From positions 147,476 through 211,475 of the forward strand of contig NZ_KB891907.1 of NCBI RefSeq assembly GCF_000373585.1: a DNA stretch of 64,000 nucleotides. Direction: 5' to 3'. Below are positions 7,731 through 15,472 of the stretch, piece after piece. A model generated the notes under the pieces. That model was not told where the DNA came from. It did no database searches and saw nothing but the letters and a program-made list of their open reading frames with translations. Origin of the DNA: Streptomyces sp. MspMP-M5 (GTDB lineage: Bacteria; Actinomycetota; Actinomycetes; Streptomycetales; Streptomycetaceae). Position numbers and translations under genes: made by a program. Every line of letters begins with the position of its first letter. Position 1 is the stretch's first letter.

Positions 7731-8061
7731 GGCCTTGCCCCTCTCTGTACAGCTCGTCACTGCCAGGGTACGGGGTAGGGCCGTCCCTGTTGATTCCTTG
7801 CGGGTGCCACTTCCCTCACGACAAAGGCGAACGGTGCCGCACACTCAAGGGCCACCCTCATGCCCCGGAGCGTCAGAGTGGTTGACAGGTGCAACGATCG
7901 GACAGAATCAGGGAACTCTCTCTACTCCCTCTCCCGTCGGGTGTCATGAAGACGGTTGCTGGGGGTGACCTCAATGGTCTCCGACCGGTCGCTCATTAAA
8001 AAGACGTAGCCATCAGCCCAGAACCCGCAGGGGCCCACCGGACGCGCGCTCCAACGCACCT
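7731..8061. other. Gene-poor stretch upstream of the XRE gene
   Basis: Probably carries the XRE promoter. A minus-strand frame ending at 7922 could encode a tiny peptide (MSDRSETIEVTPSNRL..., 24 residues from the ATG at 7996, longer from upstream GTGs). It has no clear ribosome binding site, so I do not call a gene. Confidence 0.4.
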
Positions 8062-8303
8062 GGCTTCCACCCAACCCACGGGAGGGGACGGGTCGGAGGG
8101 GCAGGGGGTGTGTCCGGACGTAAAGCGAAGCAGTCCGGACACACCCCCTGCCCCTCCGACCCGGCACCGCACCCAACAGCCCCGCGCAGCGGACCAGCAA
8201 CTCCCGCGAAGCGGGTCGGAAAAACGCGCCGTCAGGCGCAAACGCAAGCGCCGCCAGGCGCAACAAGGCGAACCCCTACGGCGGGGCAGCCGACAACGTG
8301 GGA
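8062..8303 (-). repeat. Right copy of the ~240 bp long inverted repeat
   Basis: Reverse-complement partner of 5041-5275. This copy has the longer hairpin. The NB-ARC gene downstream has an open frame running back into the repeat, but its conserved protein begins at 8430. Confidence 0.85.
8090..8162. other. 30 bp perfect hairpin in the right repeat
   Basis: Arms 8090-8119 and 8133-8162 pair without mismatch around a 13-base loop (GTAAAGCGAAGCA), the exact complement of the left copy's loop. The loop includes GCGAAGC, a heptamer known to form an unusually stable DNA mini-hairpin. Confidence 0.75.
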
Positions 8304-8429
8304 AGCAAAGCCAAGCGCAGCGAACCGTCACTCACGAGGGTGACCCCAGTTCCCGCCGCTCCGCTCCCCGCGTCCTCGCAGGTCGTCGGGGTTCCCCGCC
8401 CGGTACGGGCGATACGGCACACTGGCCCG

Positions 8430-10460
8430 GTGGCGAGCAACATTCCGGAGGAGTCGACGAGCTTCGTCGGCCGGAGGGCCGAACTGCGGCGACTGAGTGG
8501 CGAGTTGATGCGGCACCGGCTGACGACCCTGACCGGGCCCGGTGGCGTGGGAAAGACCCGGATCGCGGTGCGGGCCGCCCAGGCCGCCGCCGCGCGGTTC
8601 CCCGACGGCGTGCGCTGGGCCCCGTTGTGGCCCTTACAAGGCGACCAGCTCCTGGTCGCCACCGTCTGCGACGCCGTGCGGCTGGCGGACCACTCGGCGC
8701 GGACGCCGGTGGACGCGCTCTGCGCATGGCTCGCCGACAAGGACCTGCTGCTGGTCCTGGACTCCTGCGAACACCTCGTCGCGGCCTGCCGCGACCTGGT
8801 CGGCGACCTGCTGACCGCCGCCCCGGGCCTCACCGTCCTGGTCACCAGCCGCCAGCCGCTGGGTGTCGCCGGGGAGCGGATCACCGAGGTCGGCCCGCTG
8901 CCCTGCACCGGCGACAACGACGCGCTGACCCTCTTCACCCAGCGGGCCGGTACCGCGGCCCCCGACCTCCGGCTCACCGACCCGGCCAACGCCCGGGCCG
9001 CGGACCTGATCTGCCGACGCCTCGAAGGCATCCCGCTGGCCCTGGAGCTGGCCGGTGCCCAGCTGGCGCACCGCCCGCTCGCCCAGGTCGCCGAGCGGCT
9101 CAGCTCCCGCCTCGATGCCCTGGACGGCACCGGCCTGCCCTGGACGCCGCGCCACCGCACTCTGCGCAACGCCATCGGCTGGAGCCATGAGCTGTGCGCC
9201 CCGTTGGAGCGGCTGCTGTGGGCCCGGCTCTCGGTCTTCCGCGGCACCTTCGACGCCGACTCCGCGGCCGCGGTCTGCGCCGACGGCCCGCTCTCCGCCG
9301 ACGGGGTGCGCACCGCGCTGGCCGGCCTGGCCGCCAAGTCCGTGCTCAGCCGGGAGGGGAGCCGCTTCCGGATGCTGGACACGCTGCGCGAGTACGGCCG
9401 GATGTGGCTGGCCGAACTCGACGAGGCGGACACCGTCGCCGACCGGCACGCCGAGCACTTCGTCGGCCTCGGCCGCCGCGCCGAACACGGCTGGCTCGGC
9501 CCCGACCAGGTCACCTGGTACGGCCGGATCGCTGAGGCGTACGTCGACCTGTGCACCGCGCTGGACCATCTGCTGGGCCGTGCCCCGGGCCGTGCCCAGG
9601 AGCTGTCCGCGGCCATCGGCTTCTTCTGGAGCTGCTGCGGCCATCTGCACGAGGCCCGCGACTACCTGGAGCGCGCGCTGGCCGCCCAGGACTCTCCCGG
9701 TCCGGCCCAGACCCGGGCCCTGTGGGCGCTGGGTGTCGCGGTGCTCCTCCAGGGAGATCTGGAGACCGCCGAGTACCTGGGCCGGCAGTGCGCCCGGGCG
9801 GCCCGGGAGGACGGCGACCAGGACGCGCTGCTCGCCGCGGGCTACCTCATCGGCCTCACCCACCTGATGGCCGGCCGCCCGCTGACCGCCCACACGGTCG
9901 CCGGCCAGGTGCTCGGCCCGCCCCCGCACGACCCGTTCGGCTCCGCGAGCCGGCTGCGCTGCCACCTCGTACGGCTCTTCGCACTCACCGCCCTCGGCCG
10001 GCTCGACGAGGCGCGGCACGAGGCCACCGCGCTGCGGCACGGCTGCGTCCAGCGCGGCGAGTACTGGTCCCGCTCCTACACCGACTACCAGCTCGGCCTG
10101 ATCTCCCTCTTCCAGGGCCGGCCCGACGAGGCCGCGGACCACGCCCGCGCCATGCTCGCCGCCAAGCAGTTGATCGGCGACAACTTCGGGATCGCGCTCG
10201 GCCTGGACCTGCTGGCCGCCGCGGTCGCCGCCCAGGGCAACGCCGCGGCCGCGGCCCAGGTGTACGGCGGCGGCCAGGCCGTCTGGCGCACCGTCGGCCA
10301 CCCGCAGCGCGGCACCCCCGAACTCCGCGCGGTGCGCGAGGAGTGTGAGCAGCGGGCCCGCGCGGTGCTCGGCGACGAGGCGTACACCGCGGAGTTCGAC
10401 CGGGCCGCCGAGCAGGACCCGGAGGAGCTGCTCGCCCGCATTCTCGCCGGGGAGTTGTGA
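8430..10460 (+). CDS. NB-ARC/AfsR-like ATPase with TPR-like C-terminus, no DNA-binding domain
   Basis: A 676-residue protein starting MASNIPEESTSFVGR, the usual opening of actinobacterial NB-ARC regulators. Walker A is GPGGVGKTR (36-44), Walker B LLLVLD (106-111), and the GIPLALELAG motif of the family follows. A winged-helix-like region (FRMLDTLREYGRMW) leads into TPR-like repeats to the end. Unlike SARP or LuxR-type relatives it has no DNA-binding domain at either end, so it may act through partner proteins. Codon 69 is TTA (8634-8636), which would make full expression depend on bldA. The GTG at 8430 is chosen because upstream sequence is repeat-derived. Confidence 0.85.
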   Translation: MASNIPEESTSFVGRRAELRRLSGELMRHRLTTLTGPGGVGKTRIAVRAAQAAAARFPDGVRWAPLWPLQGDQLLVATVCDAVRLADHSARTPVDALCAWLADKDLLLVLDSCEHLVAACRDLVGDLLTAAPGLTVLVTSRQPLGVAGERITEVGPLPCTGDNDALTLFTQRAGTAAPDLRLTDPANARAADLICRRLEGIPLALELAGAQLAHRPLAQVAERLSSRLDALDGTGLPWTPRHRTLRNAIGWSHELCAPLERLLWARLSVFRGTFDADSAAAVCADGPLSADGVRTALAGLAAKSVLSREGSRFRMLDTLREYGRMWLAELDEADTVADRHAEHFVGLGRRAEHGWLGPDQVTWYGRIAEAYVDLCTALDHLLGRAPGRAQELSAAIGFFWSCCGHLHEARDYLERALAAQDSPGPAQTRALWALGVAVLLQGDLETAEYLGRQCARAAREDGDQDALLAAGYLIGLTHLMAGRPLTAHTVAGQVLGPPPHDPFGSASRLRCHLVRLFALTALGRLDEARHEATALRHGCVQRGEYWSRSYTDYQLGLISLFQGRPDEAADHARAMLAAKQLIGDNFGIALGLDLLAAAVAAQGNAAAAAQVYGGGQAVWRTVGHPQRGTPELRAVREECEQRARAVLGDEAYTAEFDRAAEQDPEELLARILAGEL

Positions 10461-10479
10461 CGGCCGGTCCGGCCCGCGC

Positions 10480-11517
10480 TCAGCCGTCCTCGCCGGCCAG
10501 CGTGTACAGCAGCTCGTAGGCGGTGGTGGCCAGCCGGCAGGTCCGGCCGCGGCGGGTGGCCAGCGCGACCAGCCCGGTCCCGGACGCCGGGTGGTAGCCG
10601 GCGAACGCCTGCTGGCCGAAGGTCGCCCCGACGTGGAAGAGCAGCGGTCCGCGCGCCGCGGGGTGCTGGTACCACGTCAGGGTGTGGGTGTTGTGGTGCC
10701 GCCAGCCGCGCCGCAGCAGCGGGACCCGCACCAGGCGCAGCGCCTCGGCCAGCGGACCGTCCTCCGGGAAGAGGTGTGCCTCCAGGTAGGTGAGCAGGTC
10801 GTCGGGGGTGGCGCGGACCGCCCCGGAGGGGGCGAAGGCGCCCATGTCGGTGCTGCGGACCGGGGTGATGCCGTTGGTGCGGTGGCCGATGGCGTCGGTG
10901 CCGGTCGCGCCGGGCGCCAGGGTGGTGCCGGTCAGGCCGAGCGGCTTCAGTACCCGGGCGGTGAGGAGGTCGGCGTAGTCCGTGCCGGTGGTGTGGCTGA
11001 TCGCCGTGCCGAGCAGCGCCGGCCCGAAGTTGGAGTAGTGCCAGCGGGTGCCGGGCCGGTGGCGGGGCCGGGTCCGGGCGAAGGTGGCCAGCAGCCGTTC
11101 GGTGTCGTAGCCGGCGTAGCTGTTCTCGTACGGGCGGACCACGGCGCCGAACAGCAGGTCGGTGGGGACGCGGGGCAGGCCGGAGGTGTGGGTGGCCAGG
11201 TGGCGCAGGGTGATCCGGCCCGAGCGGGGGTGGCGCAGCGGCAGCCGCGGGAGCCGGGCGGTGAGCGGGTCGTCCAGGGACAGCGTCTTGTCGACGACGA
11301 GGTCCGCCAGCAGCAGCATGGTGAACGTCTTGGACAGGGAGCCGAGTTCGTAGCGCAGGGCGGGGCGCGGGGTGGGCGGTGCCAGCGCGGTGCCGCCGGC
11401 GGCCACCGTGCGGTGGCCCTGGCGAGTGACGGCGAGGACGACGTCCGGCGCGTCGATCTGGTTCACCGCCTCCGCCAGTCGGTCCGCGAGCGCCGGCCCG
11501 CCGGGTGCGGTCCGCAT
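10480..11517 (-). CDS. Serine hydrolase, class C beta-lactamase/D-Ala-D-Ala carboxypeptidase fold
   Basis: A 345-residue protein with the penicillin-recognising serine hydrolase motifs: SxxK as Ser60-Leu-Ser-Lys63 (YELGSLSKTFT), YxN as Tyr161-Ser-Asn163, and HVG at 295-297 in place of KTG. No signal peptide or membrane helix precedes the domain, so it looks cytoplasmic, which favours an esterase, amidase or peptide-processing role over cell-wall work. The ATG shares one base with the stop of the upstream gene (TGATG). It is the last gene of a five-gene operon that begins with a small peptide, so processing of that peptide or a derived metabolite is a testable idea. Confidence 0.85.
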   Translation of the reverse strand: MRTAPGGPALADRLAEAVNQIDAPDVVLAVTRQGHRTVAAGGTALAPPTPRPALRYELGSLSKTFTMLLLADLVVDKTLSLDDPLTARLPRLPLRHPRSGRITLRHLATHTSGLPRVPTDLLFGAVVRPYENSYAGYDTERLLATFARTRPRHRPGTRWHYSNFGPALLGTAISHTTGTDYADLLTARVLKPLGLTGTTLAPGATGTDAIGHRTNGITPVRSTDMGAFAPSGAVRATPDDLLTYLEAHLFPEDGPLAEALRLVRVPLLRRGWRHHNTHTLTWYQHPAARGPLLFHVGATFGQQAFAGYHPASGTGLVALATRRGRTCRLATTAYELLYTLAGEDG

Positions 11518-12461
11518 CAGCCGGCGTCCGCGGTCAGTGCGCGGGAGGTGGCCATCGCCGAGGCGAACGCGGCGACCAGCGTGGGGTGGTGGACGAGGTC
11601 GAAGACCACGTCCGGATCGCCCTCGGGCATCCCGCGCTGGACGGGCATCGCGCCGGACGCGTCCTGGGCGGCGGCGAACCGCTCCCACATCTGGGCGTCC
11701 AGGGCGGGCCGCGGTAGGCAGGCGTCCACGACCAGGAACTCGCCGATCAGGTCCCAGTGTTCGAGGTCGGCCCAGTCGTCCAGCCAGGCCGGCAGATAGC
11801 GGGTGAGGTAGTCGGCGAGGTCCGGCGGCATCCGGTCCGGGGCCTCGCCCCAGTTGGTGATGTGGAAGACGGTGTGGGTGATCTCGTACGCGATGTGCAG
11901 CTGGACCGTCCAGGGCTCGGGCATCCGGCCCAGCCAGGTGCGGGCCAGGGCCTGGTCGAAGTCGGCGCTGGGCGCCAGCCCGAGCCTGCGTTCGGCGTTG
12001 AGCACGCCGAGCCGCCGGTAGGGCGCCATCTCCAGGGCCTTCCAGGTGGTGGTCTGCCGGGCGACGGCCAGTGCCGCCTCCAGGCCGGGGTGGCGGTGGC
12101 CCAGTTCGTGGAACGGCGCGTAGATCTCCAGGGGCACCGGGGAGTGTGGCTCGTCGTGCTGGTGCTCGGCCAGGAGGTTGCCGCCGTCGAGCAGTTCCCG
12201 CCAGGCGAAGTCGAGCAGGGAGCGGGCCCGGGTGCGCTGCCGGGAGCCGGCCACGCCCTCCCGGAACAGCACCTGCATGTTGATCGCCAACTCGCCGACG
12301 GGCTTGAGGCGTTCGATCCTCGCGCGGCCGGTGGTGCGGTCCTCGGGGGTCAGCCGGAAGTGCTCGCGGTGCGCGTCGAGCCAGCTCAGGGCCCGGTCGC
12401 CGATCTGGTGCAGCACTGCCGGGGAGGCCGGCGGGGCCTGGGACGCAGCCGTCACGGTCAC
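11517..12461 (-). CDS. DUF6895-like protein, second of a tandem pair
   Basis: A 314-residue protein that I associate with DUF6895. It is clearly a paralogue of its upstream neighbour. Shared blocks include LNAERRLGLAPSADFDQALA, ITHTVFHITNWG, LPAWLDDWADLEHWDLIGEF and a C-terminal HHPTLVAAFASA. The His/Trp-rich motifs may form an active or binding site, but no activity is known to me. The GTG start overlaps the previous stop (GTGA at 12458-12461). Confidence 0.75.
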   Translation of the reverse strand: MTVTAASQAPPASPAVLHQIGDRALSWLDAHREHFRLTPEDRTTGRARIERLKPVGELAINMQVLFREGVAGSRQRTRARSLLDFAWRELLDGGNLLAEHQHDEPHSPVPLEIYAPFHELGHRHPGLEAALAVARQTTTWKALEMAPYRRLGVLNAERRLGLAPSADFDQALARTWLGRMPEPWTVQLHIAYEITHTVFHITNWGEAPDRMPPDLADYLTRYLPAWLDDWADLEHWDLIGEFLVVDACLPRPALDAQMWERFAAAQDASGAMPVQRGMPEGDPDVVFDLVHHPTLVAAFASAMATSRALTADAG

Positions 12462-13426
12462 AGCGCAGCCTCGCTTTCGCAGGGGGCCGGGCCGGCCACC
12501 GCCACCGGGTCGGCCCCGGCCTCGTCCGAGGCGGTACGGGCGAGGGTGGCGGCGAACGCGGACACCAGGGTGGAGTGGTAGCAGGCCCAGAAGTCCTCGG
12601 TGGGGTCGGTGGGCCGGGGCACGGTACCGGTTTCGGGCAGACCGCCGTCGGCGCCCTGTGCGGCGGCCAGTCGTCGCCAGGCCGCCGCGTGGTAGGGGGC
12701 CGCGGGGAGGATGGCCGCGACGGCGAGCAACTCGCCGACCAGGTCCCAGAGTTGCTCGTCCAGCCAGTTCTCCAGCCAGGAGGGGAGCCAGAGCCGCAGG
12801 TATCCGGCGGTCTCGGGGGTCAGCCGCCGGCGGTCGCGGCCCCAGTCGGTGAGGTGGAGGACGTCGTGCGTCACGCCGTACGCCGCCCGGACGTCCAGTG
12901 CCCAGGGTTCCGCCAGCATCCCCAGACCGGTCTGGGCGAACTTCTCGTCGAAGTCGTCGTGTTGGGCCAGTCCGATGCGGCGTTCGGCGTTGAGCACCGC
13001 CAGGGTGCGGGTGTGGTCCTCGCGGGCCACCCGCCAGCCGCGAAGGCCGGTGGTGGTCGGCACCAGCTCCTCCACGGCCGGGTGCCGCAGCCCGGCCTGG
13101 GCGAAGGCCCCGTAGATCTCCACCGGGTAGGTGGCGTACGGCTCGCCGCGGATCAGCTCGGCGAAGAGTTCGCCCTCGCGGGTCTCCTGCCAGGCGAAGG
13201 CGAACAGCTCCGCCGCCGCCGCCCGCAGGTCGGCGCGCGGGTGCCTGGTGGCGATCTGCCCGCTCAACTCGGCCAGTTCGCCCAGGGGTTTGAGGGTGCG
13301 GTTGGGGTCGGCGTCGGTGGTGACGTCCGGCGGCAGGCGGAAGAGATCCCGCTGCTCCGTCAGCCAGCCCAGGCTGCTGCCGGCCACCCGGTCCAGCAGC
13401 TCCGGGTCGCCCCGCCCGGCGGTCAC
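12458..13426 (-). CDS. DUF6895-like protein, first of a tandem pair
   Basis: A 322-residue paralogue of the next gene. Corresponding blocks are LNAERRIGLAQHDDFDEKFA, VTHDVLHLTDWG, LPSWLENWLDEQLWDLVGEL and YHSTLVSAFAAT. Both copies keep the same order of motifs and similar length, so they may form a heterodimer. It starts with GTG overlapping the upstream stop by four bases. Function unknown; the coupling indicates a fixed stoichiometry with its neighbours. Confidence 0.75.
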   Translation of the reverse strand: MTAGRGDPELLDRVAGSSLGWLTEQRDLFRLPPDVTTDADPNRTLKPLGELAELSGQIATRHPRADLRAAAAELFAFAWQETREGELFAELIRGEPYATYPVEIYGAFAQAGLRHPAVEELVPTTTGLRGWRVAREDHTRTLAVLNAERRIGLAQHDDFDEKFAQTGLGMLAEPWALDVRAAYGVTHDVLHLTDWGRDRRRLTPETAGYLRLWLPSWLENWLDEQLWDLVGELLAVAAILPAAPYHAAAWRRLAAAQGADGGLPETGTVPRPTDPTEDFWACYHSTLVSAFAATLARTASDEAGADPVAVAGPAPCESEAAL

Positions 13427-14127
13427 CAGCCCCGCCCGAAGAACCGCTGGGCGGCCACCACGTGCAGGGCCACGCGGGGGTCGCCGCCGCCCATCTGCCG
13501 TACGAACGCCAGCCCGGCGTCCAGCCCCAGGGTGGGCGGTACGTCGGGGAGCCGGGCCAGCCAGCGGCCCACCCCGGCGGCCTGGAGCCAGTCGCGGCGG
13601 CGCACCGCCCGGACGAAGCCGCGGGCCAAGTCATCGGTCCGCGCGGCCAGTTGATCCGCCACGTCGGCTGCCAGGCCGGGCAGGGCCAGCGCCGCGAGCT
13701 GCGAGATCCGGTGCGCGAGCCGTGGCCAGGGGGCGGTGTCGAGCCACTCCGTGCCGGCCTCGGGGGGTCGTGGCCAGGGCGGGGTCCCGGAGGGGAGGTA
13801 GGCGTGCGTGGCCTCGACCAGCCCGCGGTAGCTCCATGCCGATACTTCGGAAGCGTCCGCGCCCGGCGGGAAGTTCGCCAGCGTCTGCCGTACCACCGCC
13901 TCGTCGTCCGCGCCCACCGGCACCGCACGGTGCTCCAGTGCGTACGGGGCGAGTGCGTCGGCGCCCAGGACCCGGACCGCGGCCGGGGCGAGCGGATCGC
14001 CCTGGCGCAGGATCCGGGAGAGCGCATAGGGGTCGCCCCCGCCCTGGAGGGCGAGGGCGACCCCGGTTGCGGCATCGGCGATCACAGCGCTGAGCGAGAC
14101 AGCTCCCTGCGTCTGTTCAGCCAACAC
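13423..14127 (-). CDS. Uncharacterised 234-residue protein of the DUF6895 operon
   Basis: Starts at a GTG with a GAGAGGA ribosome binding site just upstream. The protein is alanine/arginine-rich and mostly helical (DDLARGFVRAVRRRDWLQAAG, ARLPDVPPTLGLDAG), with no signal peptide or membrane span. I recognise no family. It is separated by eight bases from the small peptide gene upstream and overlaps the next gene by four bases (GTGA). An open frame continues upstream but runs through the peptide gene and is not used. Confidence 0.65.
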   Translation of the reverse strand: MLAEQTQGAVSLSAVIADAATGVALALQGGGDPYALSRILRQGDPLAPAAVRVLGADALAPYALEHRAVPVGADDEAVVRQTLANFPPGADASEVSAWSYRGLVEATHAYLPSGTPPWPRPPEAGTEWLDTAPWPRLAHRISQLAALALPGLAADVADQLAARTDDLARGFVRAVRRRDWLQAAGVGRWLARLPDVPPTLGLDAGLAFVRQMGGGDPRVALHVVAAQRFFGRGW

Positions 14128-14135
14128 GGTTCCTC

Positions 14136-14321
14136 TCAGCGGGCGCCGGACTTGGGGCGCGGAGTGGGCGGCGAGAACAGCAGTGCACCGAGCAGAATCA
14201 CCGCGCCGCCGCATTCGCGGCTGTCGCGGTAGATGCCGTCGGGCTCGGCGGGGCTGAGGAGCCCCTCGACCTCGGAGGCCAGGGCAGCGGTCTCGACCGG
14301 CGCTGTGGGATCCGTAACCAT
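14136..14321 (-). CDS. Small peptide, first gene of the DUF6895 operon; possible precursor
   Basis: A 61-residue peptide: a neutral-to-acidic N-terminal half (TAALASEVEGLLSPAEPDG), then DSRECGGAVILLGALLFS, a glycine-containing hydrophobic segment, and a proline/basic tail. The ATG at 14321 follows an excellent AAGGAG site at eight bases. Size, first position in a tightly coupled operon, one cysteine next to two glycines and a downstream serine hydrolase all recall a ribosomal peptide precursor. The hydrophobic stretch could instead be a single membrane anchor. No known precursor family is recognised. Confidence 0.65.
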   Translation of the reverse strand: MVTDPTAPVETAALASEVEGLLSPAEPDGIYRDSRECGGAVILLGALLFSPPTPRPKSGAR

Positions 14322-15032
14322 GTGATCAACTCCTTCGATGAGCGGGGACACCAGGCTGACATTTGGCATATACGGTCGCAATCCGGATGATGACCGTGTG
14401 TGACTGGGTTGCAAGTTACTGCGGCGTGTCGCTATGACGGCCGATGATCAAGGTCCCCACAACTCCCGTGCGTGCCAAGGGCGTTGGCGGTCATGGAAGC
14501 GCGAGCGTCGGCCCATTGCTGCCGCCGTGCGCTGCCCGCGCAGGCCCGAACGCCCCCGTTCCGCACTGCTCTGATCGGTGGGTTTCCGGCGGTGGATCAC
14601 CAACTCTGCGCCCAGCGCCGCCCCTCGGCTTCGCACGACGCGGTCGAGCCGCCCCAGGCGTGCGCGGGAAGCCTGGCCAGGCACCCGGGACCGGCCTGGA
14701 TCGGAGGAGGCAACACCGGACTGCTGCTCTGGTTGATCATGAGCTGTCCCGTGGTCACCGCCGTCAGGGCGTGGGCGGCGCGATGCTGAGGGCCAACTCC
14801 AGCGCGATCCTCACCGACGCCTTCCCGGCCGACCGGCGCGGGCTCGCCCTGGGGCTGGGCCGGCTCACCCCCGGCCGGCAGCGCCCGGCCCCCGGCTCGG
14901 ACGGGCGGGGCGGCGCCCCCGTCCGCCGCCCGGGCAACGGCCGGGGGTGACGCCGGGCCCGGGGCGGACCGACGGGCCGCCCGGCAAGATCGATTTCGCC
15001 GGGACTTCCTGTACCGCGGCTCGCCGCGCCCG
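14322..15032. other. Intergenic region with an MFS relic
   Basis: Apart from the promoter of the minus-strand peptide operon next to 14322 and the MFS fragment described separately, no intact gene is visible. Several open frames on both strands have no family resemblance. Confidence 0.5.
14703..14862 (+). pseudogene. Fragment of an MFS drug-efflux transporter
   Basis: One frame reads GGNTGLLLWLIM and, after a shift, the next reads RQGVGGAMLRANSSAILTD followed by AFPADRRGLALGLG. Together these are the well-known segment of EmrB/QacA-type transporters around the RVVQGVGGA motif. Both flanks are lost. It is a decayed remnant of about 50 codons. Confidence 0.6.
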
Positions 15033-15038
15033 TAGAGT
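15033..15038 (+). promoter_or_regulatory. -10 element (TAGAGT) of the first HTH-TOBE gene
   Basis: TAGAGT ends six bases before the GTG start and no ribosome binding site is present, so the transcript is probably leaderless. Confidence 0.4.
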
Positions 15039-15044
15039 GCCGAC

Positions 15045-15452
15045 GTGCCCTCGTACAGCATTGGCCAGGCAGCGCGGCTGCTGGGCGTCAGTTCCGAGAC
15101 AGTCCGCCGCTGGGCAGACGGCGGGCAGTTGCGGATGGACCGGGACGGCGCGGGCAACCGCGTGATCGACGGGGTGAGCCTGGCCGCGTTCGCCAAGGAA
15201 CGGGCTCTGGGGCAGCACCCGGTGCCCGGCGAGATCCGCACCTCGGTCCGGAACGCCTTCGCCGGGATCGTAACCGCGGTCACCCTCGACGATGTGATCG
15301 CCCAGGTCGAGATCCAGTCGGGGCCGCACCGGGTGGTGTCGGTGGTCAGCCGGGAGGCCGTCGAGGACCTGGGGATCGAGGTCGGCGTCGAGGCCACCGC
15401 CCGGGTCAAGTCCACCCATGTGCACGTGGACCGGCCGGCCGGACGCGGCTGA
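15045..15452 (+). CDS. HTH-TOBE regulator, molybdate/molybdopterin-sensing type (copy 1)
   Basis: A 135-residue protein with two parts. Residues 1-55 form a MerR/excisionase-like HTH (YSIGQAARLLGVSSETVRRW). Residues of about 66-128 form a single TOBE/Mop domain (SVRNAFAGIVTAVTLDDV, VKSTHVHVDR) of the molbindin type that binds molybdate. It is a close paralogue of the gene at 21742. In this setting it likely represses or activates molybdenum transport or Moco-enzyme genes. It starts at GTG without a Shine-Dalgarno sequence. Confidence 0.85.
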   Translation: MPSYSIGQAARLLGVSSETVRRWADGGQLRMDRDGAGNRVIDGVSLAAFAKERALGQHPVPGEIRTSVRNAFAGIVTAVTLDDVIAQVEIQSGPHRVVSVVSREAVEDLGIEVGVEATARVKSTHVHVDRPAGRG

Positions 15453-15472
15453 CCCGCCCCGCGCCGCAGTCG

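Larger units (their letters stand above)
5041..8303. mobile_element. Putative accessory island bounded by long inverted repeats
   Basis: The two inverted ~240 bp repeats enclose four minus-strand genes (DUF7848-like, two small hypotheticals, XRE regulator). The XRE gene visibly uses more A/T-ending codons than its neighbours, which suggests transfer. One end abuts a gene that seems to have lost its start. No transposase, integrase or direct target duplication was found, so the element might be non-autonomous, a relic, or only a region trapped between dispersed repeats. Confidence 0.4.

Noticed and set aside
7922..7996. Possible 24-residue peptide upstream of the XRE gene
   Set aside because: No ribosome binding site and no recognisable family; the longer version runs into the repeat.
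14448..14684. Minus-strand 78-codon frame with a faint transposase-like look
   Set aside because: No DDE motif or terminal inverted repeats, and the resemblance is too weak to call an insertion sequence.
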